This document shows positions 1-6,140 of a stretch of DNA of 7,465 nucleotides, one piece after another. Within the stretch, counting starts at the first letter, position 1. The number at the start of each line of letters is the position of its first letter. The translations under genes were made by a program, and so were the position numbers. Under the pieces are notes generated by a model. The model did not search any database. It was not told the origin of the DNA and was given only the letters and a program-made list of their open reading frames with translations. Location of the stretch: the NCBI GenBank assembly GCA_022510985.1, contig JAFLSL010000044.1:1-7465 (forward strand), in the 5' to 3' direction. This DNA comes from Ruminococcus sp. Lineage in GTDB: Bacteria; Bacillota; Clostridia; Oscillospirales; Acutalibacteraceae.

Positions 1-264
1 CATAACAGGCATTCCAGCCTCAGGACCGATATCTCCCAAACCAAGTACAGCTGTACCATCTGTAACAACAGCTACAAGATTTTTACGTCTTGTAAGCTCA
101 AAACTTTTTTCATAGTCACGGTTGATTTCCATACAAGGCTCTGCAACTCCCGGAGTGTAGGCAAGAGAAAGATCATCCTTGTTGTTTAAAGGAACTCTTG
201 AAATAACCTCAATTTTTCCGTCCCATTCGTAGTGTTTTTTAAGCGATTCCTGTCTGATATCCAT
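1..264 (-). CDS. Malic enzyme (malate oxidoreductase, decarboxylating), N-terminal 88 residues, runs off the left edge
   Basis: Malic enzyme oxidatively decarboxylates malate to pyruvate and CO2 with NAD(P)+ in the cytoplasm. The 88 residues visible are the N-terminal malic domain of the bacterial type. The motif [12 protein letters not shown] (residues 33-44) contains the expected catalytic tyrosine Y36, and [17 protein letters not shown] followed by LGDIGPEAG (residues 61-86) is the family signature. The ATG at 264 is preceded by AAGGAGT (271-277) at a 6-nt spacing, which fixes the start. The catalytic lysine region and the NAD(P)-binding Rossmann domain lie beyond the edge, so cofactor preference cannot be judged. 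A complete protein of this type is about 390-410 residues, or about 750 if fused to a phosphotransacetylase domain. The gene is transcribed away from rnpB from its own promoter. The family call is very secure. Confidence 0.95.
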   Translation of the reverse strand, partial: MDIRQESLKKHYEWDGKIEVISRVPLNNKDDLSLAYTPGVAEPCMEINRDYEKSFELTRRKNLVAVVTDGTAVLGLGDIGPEAGMPVM

Positions 265-295
265 AAAATTACTCCTTATATATTATTTCGATATT

Positions 296-324
296 ATTAT
301 ACATTTATTTATCTCTTTGTTCAA
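296..324 (-). promoter_or_regulatory. Sigma-A-type promoter of the malic enzyme gene
   Basis: On the minus strand, TTGAAC (319-324) is followed by a 17-bp spacer and a perfect TATAAT (296-301). Transcription should start near 289, giving a leader of about 25 nt that contains the ribosome binding site AAGGAGT. It is divergent from the rnpB promoter, whose -35 box begins 32 bp away. No operator-like repeat was seen between them. Confidence 0.8.
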
Positions 325-356
325 GTATTAAGAAGAATTATAAAAAATAATATTAA

Positions 357-385
357 TTGACTTTTATCTTTAAAATGATTATAAT
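357..385 (+). promoter_or_regulatory. Sigma-A-type promoter of rnpB
   Basis: TTGACT (357-362), a 17-bp spacer and a perfect TATAAT (380-385). The expected start point (about 391-392) falls on the first bases of the P1 helix of RNase P RNA, so the primary transcript probably starts at or within 2-3 nt of the mature 5' end. A near-consensus promoter fits a constitutively expressed stable RNA. Confidence 0.85.
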
Positions 386-388
386 AGC

Positions 389-736
389 TTTGCGAGTAGA
401 TTGAACAGTCGCGGGATAATTTTGAAAAGAATTTTCCCGAGGAAAGTCCGGGCTCCATAGAGCGATAACAACGGCTAACGGCCGCCGAGGGCAACCTTAG
501 GGATAGTGCAACAGAAAATAACCGCCGATTTATCGGCAAGGATGGAAAGGTGAGGTAAGAGCTCACCGCTGATACGGAGACGTATCTGGCGTGTAAACCC
601 TGTTTGGAGCAACACCGTGGAGGGATATAATGTCTGCTCGGCAATCCCGTGGAGGTGGCGTTGAGCAAGCCGGTAACGACTTGCCAAGATAGATGACTGT
701 TCACGACAGAACCCGGCTTATAGATTTAGTCGCAAA
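389..736 (+). ncRNA. rnpB: RNase P RNA (bacterial type A), catalytic subunit
   Basis: This is the ribozyme that removes 5' leaders from precursor tRNAs, working with the RnpA protein. Both universal core blocks are present: GAGGAAAGTCCGGGCTC (439-455, 5' strand of P4 and neighbours) and ACAGAACCCGGCTTAT (706-721, 3' strand of P4). Other conserved pieces are AGTGCAACAGA (506-516), the GGTGAG-GTAAGAG-CTCACC hairpin around 549-567, and GGAGGTGGC (651-659), the likely L15 loop that pairs with the tRNA 3' CCA. The ends are set by helix P1: TTTGCGA (389-395) pairs with TCGCAAA (730-736), and pairing continues inward past one G-G mismatch. The length of about 348 nt and the overall layout match type A RNAs (E. 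coli-like, also usual in Clostridia) rather than the Bacillus type B. Ends are approximate by a few bases. Confidence 0.97.
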
Positions 737-770
737 AAAGAAAGCTTTCCGAGTTTGGAAAGCTTTCTTT
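737..770. terminator. Bidirectional intrinsic terminator between rnpB and the leftward flavoprotein operon
   Basis: AAAGAAAGCTTTCC (737-750) and GGAAAGCTTTCTTT (757-770) form a perfect 14-bp stem with a 6-nt loop. On the plus strand the GC-containing stem is followed by five T (768-772), ending rnpB directly after P1. On the minus strand it is followed by six T (complement of 734-739), ending the operon whose last stop codon (TAA, complement of 771-773) touches the hairpin. Each arm contains the self-complementary GAAAGCTTTC, so alternative foldings exist. Confidence 0.9.
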
Positions 771-2363
771 TTATGTTGTTAATATTTTCTCGGCACATTT
801 AATTCCGTCTACAGCCGCCGATACAATTCCGCCTGCATATCCGGCTCCTTCTCCGCAAGGGTAAAGACCCTTTAGGCTAACAGATTGTAACGTTTCCACA
901 TTGCGGGTAATTCTAATAGGGGAAGAGCTTCTTGTTTCTGCTCCTGTTAAAACGGCGTCAGGATTAGCAAAGCCTTTAAGACGCTTATCCATCTCAATAA
1001 TAGCCTCTCTCATACTATCCGTAATATATTCGGGTAAAAAGCTATCAAGACTTGCAAACTCAAATCCTCTTTTATAACTCGGTTTAATATCGCCTAAAAA
1101 AGTTGATTTCCGATTTTTTAAGAAATCCTCAACCCTTTGAACAGGTGCTGAATAATTCCCACCGCCGAATTTAAAAGCATCTTTTTCAATTTTTCTTTGG
1201 TATTCAATTCCGGCTAAAGGATGCTCGCTTTGAAAATCTTTTGGTGTTACACTGACTAATAGTGCAGCGTTCGAATTTACTGCGTTTCTTGAAAATTCAC
1301 TCATTCCGTTTGTGCATACCATATTTTTTTCGCTCGCAGCAGGCACAACTTCACCACCGGGACACATACAAAATGTATAAGCTCCTCGTCCGTTTTTCGT
1401 CTGAACATTAAGCTTATAGCTCGCAGAGCCTAAACGTTCGTTACCGGCGAATTCCCCGAATTGACTTTTGTCAATTTTTTTACGTAAATGCTCAATTCTT
1501 GCCCCGACAGAAAAAGGCTTTTGCTCCATAATAATATTGCTGTCATAAAGCATTTTAAACGTATCACGAGAGCTATGTCCGATTGCTAAAATAATATTGG
1601 TGGTTTCTATAATATTTTCACTGCCATTTTCTTTAACAACAGCACCTGTTATTCGGTTGTTAAGTGTTTTTAACTCAATGAGTTTTGTGTTAAACTTAAC
1701 CTCACCGCCGAGCTTAATAATTTTCTCTCGGATATTTTTAACTACCAATCTTAAATTATCTGTTCCGATATGTGGTTTTGCATTATATAGGATTTCTTCA
1801 GGTGCTCCGTGGTTTACAAATTCAATAAGAACTTTTCTTGCACGAGAATCTTTTGTACCTGTGTTTAGCTTACCATCTGAAAAAGTTCCAGCACCGCCTT
1901 CGCCAAACTGAATATTTGACTGTGTATTCAGATTTCCGGTAGCAATGAAACTCTCAATGTCCTTAACTCTGCTGTCGCAATCCTTGCCTTGTTCAATTAT
2001 AATAGGCTTAGCACCGGTCAAAGCGAGTATAAGTCCCGCAAACATTCCCGCGGGGCCAAATCCAACAACAAGGGGTCTGCTATCAAGCTTTTTAGCATCC
2101 GGTATTCTATATTCGTAGGGGGTTGTAATTTTTGCTTTGCCTGATTTTGCTTTTGCAATTACCTTGTTTTCGTTTGTATTAAGATGAACATCTATAGATG
2201 CTAAAAAATGAATATCGTTCTTTTTTCTTGCGTCAATTGAACGTCTGAATAGAGAAAATTTTTCTATCTCGTTTTCATTTATTCTAAGCTCCTTTGCAAC
2301 CTTCTTTTTTATTAAAGCATCGCCGTATTCAATAGGGAGCTTTAAATTGCTTATCCTTATCAT
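771..2363 (-). CDS. COG2509-type FAD-dependent dehydrogenase (uncharacterised flavoprotein)
   Basis: A 530-residue soluble flavoprotein of a widespread family of unknown substrate. Residues 1-90 form an N-terminal domain without the Rossmann motif, typical of this family. The FAD-binding dinucleotide fold begins at residue 98 with VVGFGPAGMFAG (GxGPAG at 101-106) and ends with the ribose-binding acidic residue E124. Further family blocks are FGEGGAGTFSDGKLNTGT (153-170), AIGHSSRDTF (260-269), FCMCPGGEVVPAASE (331-345), TRSSSPIRITR (477-487) and the C-terminal FAD-binding GEGAGYAGGIVSAAVDG (504-520). The length is normal for the family. The ATG lies within ATGA overlapping the stop of the preceding flavoprotein gene and has its own site, AGGAGA, 6-7 nt upstream, so translation is probably coupled. 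It is last in a three-gene leftward operon and its stop abuts a terminator. The family call is secure; the reaction is not known. Confidence 0.93.
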   Translation of the reverse strand: MIRISNLKLPIEYGDALIKKKVAKELRINENEIEKFSLFRRSIDARKKNDIHFLASIDVHLNTNENKVIAKAKSGKAKITTPYEYRIPDAKKLDSRPLVVGFGPAGMFAGLILALTGAKPIIIEQGKDCDSRVKDIESFIATGNLNTQSNIQFGEGGAGTFSDGKLNTGTKDSRARKVLIEFVNHGAPEEILYNAKPHIGTDNLRLVVKNIREKIIKLGGEVKFNTKLIELKTLNNRITGAVVKENGSENIIETTNIILAIGHSSRDTFKMLYDSNIIMEQKPFSVGARIEHLRKKIDKSQFGEFAGNERLGSASYKLNVQTKNGRGAYTFCMCPGGEVVPAASEKNMVCTNGMSEFSRNAVNSNAALLVSVTPKDFQSEHPLAGIEYQRKIEKDAFKFGGGNYSAPVQRVEDFLKNRKSTFLGDIKPSYKRGFEFASLDSFLPEYITDSMREAIIEMDKRLKGFANPDAVLTGAETRSSSPIRITRNVETLQSVSLKGLYPCGEGAGYAGGIVSAAVDGIKCAEKILTT

Positions 2364-3577
2364 AAATCTTCTCCTGCAATAATTCCGCTCGCAAATGCAA
2401 AATAAAGATTATATCCGCCGCAATTACCGACAATATCCACACACTCGCCGCATATATAAAGATTTTTTACAATTTTACTTTCCATAGAATTTGCGTCAAT
2501 TTCGTTTCCGACTACGCCGCCGCATGCAGCTTGTGATTTATTAAAATCGTTATTTTTATCTACAGTGAATTCCCAGTTGTTTATTATATCAGATATTTTA
2601 TTAATTTCTTTTTCACTAAGGCTTGAATTCTTTCTGGACAAAGGAGCGATACCTGCAATCTTTAATATAGCAATACCGAGTTTCTTTTGAAAAATTCCTG
2701 TAAAAAGGTCGTCAAGCGTTCTGTCTTTAAATAGATTTTTGTTTTTGTTGATAATTTCAATAATCGAATTTTTGGTGTAGTGGGGAAGAAGATTAATTCT
2801 TAAAGTAGGTTTATTAATACCGGGAAGATACGTACTTAAGTTGAATACACAAATACCCGATAAAGCTTTTTCAGTAAACTGTATCTCGCCGTATTCTTCC
2901 TTAACGAGCTTGTCTTCGTTAAAAAGTGATACCTTTCCCTGAACTCTGAGTCCTTTCAGGGTGTTTAAGATATTGTTTTTAACATTTATAGGGGACAGAG
3001 CCGGATAAAACCTGTTAACAGAATGTCCGAGTTTTTGAAGAATATTTAGTCCACTGTCGTTGCCTCCGAGTTTCGGTGCTGATAAGGAGCCTGTTGCGAT
3101 TACAACTTTATTTGCCGAGTATGTTTCAGTATCTGTATTAATATCAAAATTTTTACTATTCTTTTTAATGTTTTGTACTGAAGTATTACATATAATCTCA
3201 ACATTTAAATTTTCAAGTCTGTATCTTAAAACATCTAAAACAGACGAAGCGTGGTTAGAAATCGGGTAGACTCTGCCTTCGGATTCAGTTTTTGTAAGAA
3301 GTCCGTTTTTTGAGAATTCTGAGAGAACTTTTTTAGCAGGCATATTATTAGCAACTACATCATAATATCTTGCAAATGAGCCGTGATAATCTTTTTTTAA
3401 AGGTTTTTCATTACAAAGATTACATCTTCCGTTGCCGGTTGAAAGCAGCTTTCGTCCGATTCTGTCTTGTTTTTCAAGAATTACTACACTCTTATCGGGA
3501 TTTTTTTCTTTTGCTTTAATAGCACACATCATTCCCGATGCACCGCCGCCTATAATAACAATATCCTTGTAAATCAT
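2360..3577 (-). CDS. HI0933/BaiN-family NAD(P)/FAD-dependent oxidoreductase
   Basis: A 405-residue flavoprotein of the HI0933-like family (Pfam PF03486; relatives YhiN, YtfP and BaiN). It starts directly with the FAD-binding Rossmann motif IVIIGGGASGMMCAI (6-20) and the acidic residue E35, then the family signature GRKLLSTGNGRCNL (41-54). Later blocks are SEGRVYP (99-105), ATGSLSAPKLGGNDSG (161-176), EIQFTEKALSG (231-241), ACGGVVGNEID (351-361) and the C-terminal FAD-binding LYICGECVDIVGNCGGYN (373-390). The length is typical. Family members are mostly uncharacterised; BaiN has been linked to bile-acid dehydroxylation, but nothing here supports that substrate. The start ATG at 3577 has only a modest site (AGGACG, about 8 nt upstream) just after a small hairpin. 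It overlaps the downstream flavoprotein gene by 4 bp. The protein has nine cysteines, including CxxC at 52-55 and 376-379. Confidence 0.94.
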   Translation of the reverse strand: MIYKDIVIIGGGASGMMCAIKAKEKNPDKSVVILEKQDRIGRKLLSTGNGRCNLCNEKPLKKDYHGSFARYYDVVANNMPAKKVLSEFSKNGLLTKTESEGRVYPISNHASSVLDVLRYRLENLNVEIICNTSVQNIKKNSKNFDINTDTETYSANKVVIATGSLSAPKLGGNDSGLNILQKLGHSVNRFYPALSPINVKNNILNTLKGLRVQGKVSLFNEDKLVKEEYGEIQFTEKALSGICVFNLSTYLPGINKPTLRINLLPHYTKNSIIEIINKNKNLFKDRTLDDLFTGIFQKKLGIAILKIAGIAPLSRKNSSLSEKEINKISDIINNWEFTVDKNNDFNKSQAACGGVVGNEIDANSMESKIVKNLYICGECVDIVGNCGGYNLYFAFASGIIAGEDL

Positions 3578-3598
3578 AATTTCACGTCCTAAAAGTAT

Positions 3599-3617
3599 AG
3601 GGCGAACAAGTCGCCCT
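3599..3617 (-). other. Intercistronic hairpin upstream of the HI0933-family gene
   Basis: On the minus strand AGGGCGA (3611-3617 complement) and TCGCCCT (3599-3605 complement) form a 7-bp GC-rich stem with a 5-nt loop in the 47-bp gap between the small membrane-protein gene and the HI0933-family gene. It is followed by ATACTTTTA, only four consecutive T, and then immediately by the ribosome binding site AGGACG. It could be a weak terminator or attenuator, an RNA-processing or stability element, or simply a spacer. The folding is visible; the role is inferred. Confidence 0.45.
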
Positions 3618-3624
3618 GAAAATC

Positions 3625-4101
3625 TTAATTAAAAAAATGTCCTATAGCACCGAAAAGTCCCATACTAGCTAAAGCCATAATAATTCCTGCAAGAATTACA
3701 CCGCCCATACACGCAAGCACGCTCTTTTTAAAATCCATATCTAAAAAGCTAGCCGCTAAGGTCCCTGTCCATGCACCTGTTCCGGGGAGAGGAATTCCAA
3801 CAAAAAGCAAAAGTGCTACATAAAGTCCTTTGCCTGCTTTATTCTGAAGCTTCGTTCCGCCTTTTTCGCCTTTTTCGTAACAGAAGGTAAAAAACTTACC
3901 GATAATTTTTTTGTCTTTGCCCCAAAGAAGAATTTTTCTTGCAAATAAATAGATAAAGGGAACAGGCAGCATATTGCCGATACAACAAATTGTGTAGCAA
4001 AGCCAAGGCGGAATTCCCATACCGATTCCTATCGGTAATGCCCCTCTGAGTTCAACAATCGGTACCATTGATATTAAAAATACAATCAAATATTTAAGCA
4101 T
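3625..4101 (-). CDS. COG2426 / Sm_multidrug_ex family small membrane protein
   Basis: A 158-residue integral membrane protein of the family annotated as putative small multidrug export protein (Pfam PF06695, COG2426), distantly like the DedA/VTT proteins. Motifs seen are IVELRGALPIGIGMG (15-29), a re-entrant-type segment, and FVGIPLPGTGAWTGTLAA (100-117), the family hallmark. Hydrophobic segments lie at about 3-14, 32-55, 93-118 and 127-155, with a basic loop at 62-91 (KDKKIIGK, KGEKGGTK). The length is normal. The ATG at 4101 is preceded by GGAGTA at a 5- to 6-nt spacing. It is first in the leftward operon, read from a strong divergent promoter. The multidrug-export name comes from family annotation and is weakly supported; the true substrate is unknown. 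Confidence 0.9.
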   Translation of the reverse strand: MLKYLIVFLISMVPIVELRGALPIGIGMGIPPWLCYTICCIGNMLPVPFIYLFARKILLWGKDKKIIGKFFTFCYEKGEKGGTKLQNKAGKGLYVALLLFVGIPLPGTGAWTGTLAASFLDMDFKKSVLACMGGVILAGIIMALASMGLFGAIGHFFN

Positions 4102-4144
4102 AAAATACTCCGTTTTCTATGATTTTATCATTATTAACTAAAAT

Positions 4145-4173
4145 ATTATAAACTATTATCTGAAAATTTTCAA
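4145..4173 (-). promoter_or_regulatory. Sigma-A-type promoter of the three-gene leftward operon
   Basis: On the minus strand TTGAAA (4168-4173), a 17-bp spacer and a perfect TATAAT (4145-4150). The start point is expected near 4138, leaving a leader of about 37 nt. The leader contains the inverted repeat ATGAT-TTT-ATCAT (4119-4131). Confidence 0.75.
4161..4172. repeat. 12-bp perfect palindrome overlapping the leftward -35 box
   Basis: TGAAAATTTTCA is a perfect palindrome covering five of the six bases of the leftward -35 element and ending 10 bp before the rightward -35 element. Its position would suit an operator controlling one or both divergent promoters. In such AT-rich DNA a palindrome of this length can also arise by chance, and no regulator gene is adjacent. 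Confidence 0.35.
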
Positions 4174-4182
4174 CCTTCAAAA

Positions 4183-4211
4183 TTGACTTATAATTAAAAA
4201 AATTGTAAAAT
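4183..4211 (+). promoter_or_regulatory. Sigma-A-type promoter of the VanZ-MATE operon
   Basis: TTGACT (4183-4188), a 17-bp spacer and TAAAAT (4206-4211). The start point is expected near 4218, giving a short leader of about 23 nt with the ribosome binding site AGAGG (4228-4232). The -35 box lies 9 bp from that of the divergent leftward promoter. Confidence 0.75.
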
Positions 4212-4240
4212 AATATGGATAAAATAAAGAGGTATAAGAA

Positions 4241-4705
4241 ATGAGTAAGATAATAAAAAAGCATAGTCTGTTTTCTAAGATTATGTTGGTTATAACAGCA
4301 TTATACATAGGTTTTATATGGTGGCATTCAACTTTGACAGCAGTTGAGTCAACCGTTGAAAGTACAAGTGTTTTGTTATTTGTTCAAAACATTCTGAAGT
4401 CAATAGGTCTGAACGCAAATTTAACTGACTATCTTATCAGAAAATCCGCACATTTCTGCGAGTTTGCTTTGCTTGGTTGTCTTTGCCTTTGGACGTCATA
4501 TCTTCATAATAAGAGAATAATAAAAAATTTTATGCCCTCGGGATTTGTATGTCTTGCGGTAGCAGTAGCGGACGAGCTTATTCAAACCGGTTCATTCGGA
4601 CGTTCAGCCGAGGTTACAGACGTTGTCCTAGATTTTTTCGGTGCAGTATCCGGAGCGTTGTTATTTATAATCGTAATATCAATAGTTAAGTTAATTAAGC
4701 ATTAA
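4241..4705 (+). CDS. VanZ-family membrane protein
   Basis: A 154-residue integral membrane protein of the VanZ-like family (Pfam PF04892). The family signature is clear in two blocks: RKSAHFCEFALLG (67-79), and ADELIQ (110-115) followed by GRSAEVTDVVLDFFGA (120-135). Hydrophobic segments lie at about 12-29, 72-88, 98-115 and 129-150, giving the usual four-helix layout with short basic ends. The founding member VanZ gives low-level teicoplanin resistance, but most chromosomal members have no known role and there are no other van genes here. The ATG at 4241 has AGAGG 8 nt upstream and a consensus promoter. The MATE transporter gene follows after 13 bp, so the two are probably co-transcribed. 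Confidence 0.93.
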   Translation: MSKIIKKHSLFSKIMLVITALYIGFIWWHSTLTAVESTVESTSVLLFVQNILKSIGLNANLTDYLIRKSAHFCEFALLGCLCLWTSYLHNKRIIKNFMPSGFVCLAVAVADELIQTGSFGRSAEVTDVVLDFFGAVSGALLFIIVISIVKLIKH

Positions 4706-4718
4706 TAGAGGTAATTTT

Positions 4719-6092
4719 ATGAGCGAAAGTATAAAAGGTGCAGAAAGGAATAAGATGGGATACGCTAAAATGTTCCCGCTTATAATGTCAATGTCACTTC
4801 CTGCAATATTTTCTATGACGGTTATGGCTCTTTATAACGTTGTAGATAGTATATTTGTAGGTCATTTATCTGACGGAAAAGTTGCACTTGAGGCAACTTC
4901 CTACGCTTATCCGCTGCAAATGCTTATGATTAGCTTTGCGGTAGGTACTGCTGTTGGTACAAACTCTTTAATAGCTCGCCGACTCGGTGCAGGCAATCAG
5001 AAAGAGGCTGATCTCGCAGCAACTCACGGAATAGTCCTGGCGATTTTTACATGGATACTCTTTGTTTTTATAGGATTATTTGCAGTTCAACCGTTTTTTT
5101 CAGCATATGATTGTTCAGAGGCAACCCGTACATACGGAGTTCAATATCTTTCTATAGTCTTAACTCTATCGGGATTTAGTATGATACAGGTAAGTATTGA
5201 AAAATCTCTGCAAGCAACGGGTGATATGATTTATCCCATGCTTTTTCAGCTTGCAGGTGCGGTAATTAATATCATCTTTGACCCATTACTTATTTACGGA
5301 ATCGGACCGTTCCCTGAGCTTAGAGTTATGGGTGCAGCTTTGGCAACGGTATTTGGACAATTTGTAGGAATGGTTTTCTCCTTAATCGTTATCTTTAAGA
5401 AGAAAAATAAAGTCAGCGTTAACTTTAAAAACTTTAAACTTAATGGCAAAACAATTAAGGATATTTACGCAGTAGGTTTTCCCTCAATTATTATGCAGAG
5501 TATATCATCTGTTATGATAATCTGTATGAATGCTATTTTGTCGGCTTATGAGTCTGCGGTAACCGTTCTCGGTATTTATTTTAAACTTCAAAGTTTTGTA
5601 TTTATGCCTTGCTTCGGTCTTAACCAGGGCGTACTTCCTATTATGGGCTTTAATTACGGAGCCAAAAACAAAAAGAGACTTTATTCCGCTATGAAATGCG
5701 GAATCAGTATCGCTTTGGTTATTATGGCAGTTGGTACGGCATTATTTTTAATAATCCCTGATAAGCTTTTGTCTCTGTTTAATAGTGACACAGGTTTGAT
5801 AGCAACGGGTGTTCCGGCATTCAGGTCAATTTGTCTTTGCTTTATGCCTGCGGCTGTCGGCATTATCTTCATTACGCTTTTCCAAGCAACAAACAAAGGA
5901 ATAAAAGCTCTCATAATCTCGTTTACACGCCAGCTTGTTTTTATTCTTCCTGTTGCATTTATTCTTTCACGCTTTTTCGAGCTTGATACAGTATGGCTAT
6001 CATTCCCAATCGCGGAAATCGGTTCGTTAACACTTGCTGTTATTTTGTTTTTACAGCTGGCAAAAACAGATTTTAAAAAACTTGATAATTAA
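4719..6092 (+). CDS. MATE-family multidrug/cation antiporter
   Basis: A 457-residue multidrug and toxin extrusion (MATE) transporter of the MepA-like bacterial branch, which exports organic cations and other compounds in exchange for Na+ or H+. The two-repeat MatE architecture is visible. Repeat one starts at SLPAIFSMTVMALYNVVDSI (26-45) and contains VGTAVGTNSLIARRLGAGN (75-93). Repeat two starts at VGFPSIIMQSISSVMI (252-267) and contains LNQGVLPIMGFNYGAKN (301-317). Twelve hydrophobic segments are consistent with the full length, which is normal for the family. The ATG at 4719 is favoured over M13 because AGAGGT (4707-4712) is 6 nt upstream, directly after the vanZ-like stop. No terminator is evident after the gene, so readthrough into the next genes is possible. 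Substrates cannot be told from the sequence. Confidence 0.95.
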   Translation: MSESIKGAERNKMGYAKMFPLIMSMSLPAIFSMTVMALYNVVDSIFVGHLSDGKVALEATSYAYPLQMLMISFAVGTAVGTNSLIARRLGAGNQKEADLAATHGIVLAIFTWILFVFIGLFAVQPFFSAYDCSEATRTYGVQYLSIVLTLSGFSMIQVSIEKSLQATGDMIYPMLFQLAGAVINIIFDPLLIYGIGPFPELRVMGAALATVFGQFVGMVFSLIVIFKKKNKVSVNFKNFKLNGKTIKDIYAVGFPSIIMQSISSVMIICMNAILSAYESAVTVLGIYFKLQSFVFMPCFGLNQGVLPIMGFNYGAKNKKRLYSAMKCGISIALVIMAVGTALFLIIPDKLLSLFNSDTGLIATGVPAFRSICLCFMPAAVGIIFITLFQATNKGIKALIISFTRQLVFILPVAFILSRFFELDTVWLSFPIAEIGSLTLAVILFLQLAKTDFKKLDN

Positions 6093-6097
6093 CGGTT

Positions 6098-6124
6098 AAA
6101 TAATCCTATCATCTCGCATACAAT
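6098..6124 (+). promoter_or_regulatory. Candidate sigma-E-like (sporulation) promoter upstream of the SpoIVF-like pair
   Basis: CATACAAT (6117-6124) matches exactly the B. subtilis sigma-E -10 consensus as I know it (CATACAnT). A partial -35 match, AAATAAT (6098-6104), lies 12 bp upstream, about 2 bp closer than usual. The start point would be near 6131, leaving a leader of about 10 nt that begins at the ribosome binding site GAGGTGAT (6130-6137), which is short. B. subtilis spoIVFAB belongs to the sigma-E regulon, so the context fits. The functional claim is inference. Confidence 0.35.
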
Positions 6125-6140
6125 TTGTTGAGGTGATATT

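Noticed and set aside
321..704. Minus-strand open frames of 127 and 70 codons over 321-704
   Set aside because: They lie antisense to the unmistakable RNase P RNA, have no family resemblance and no ribosome binding site worth noting.
1597..1911. Plus-strand open frame inside the COG2509-type gene, and a similar one at 3060-3269 inside the HI0933-family gene
   Set aside because: Both are antisense shadows of genes with strong family motifs on the other strand.
2360..3577. Assigning the HI0933-family enzyme to bile-acid 7-dehydroxylation because of the BaiN name
   Set aside because: The family is broad, no other bai-type gene is in the window, and the neighbours do not fit a bai operon.
4241..4705. 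Calling the VanZ-family gene a glycopeptide-resistance determinant
   Set aside because: No vanR, vanS, vanH, vanA or vanX genes are nearby; chromosomal VanZ-like proteins are common without such a role.
5681..5914. Minus-strand open frames at 5681-5914, 6573-7016 and 7079-7381
   Set aside because: Each is antisense to a well-supported gene (MATE transporter, M50 protease, radical SAM protein) and shows no motif of its own.
6082..6112. Possible sigma-A promoter TTGATA - TATCAT before the 109-residue protein gene
   Set aside because: The spacer is 19 bp and the -10 box is a poor match; much weaker than the other promoters in the window.
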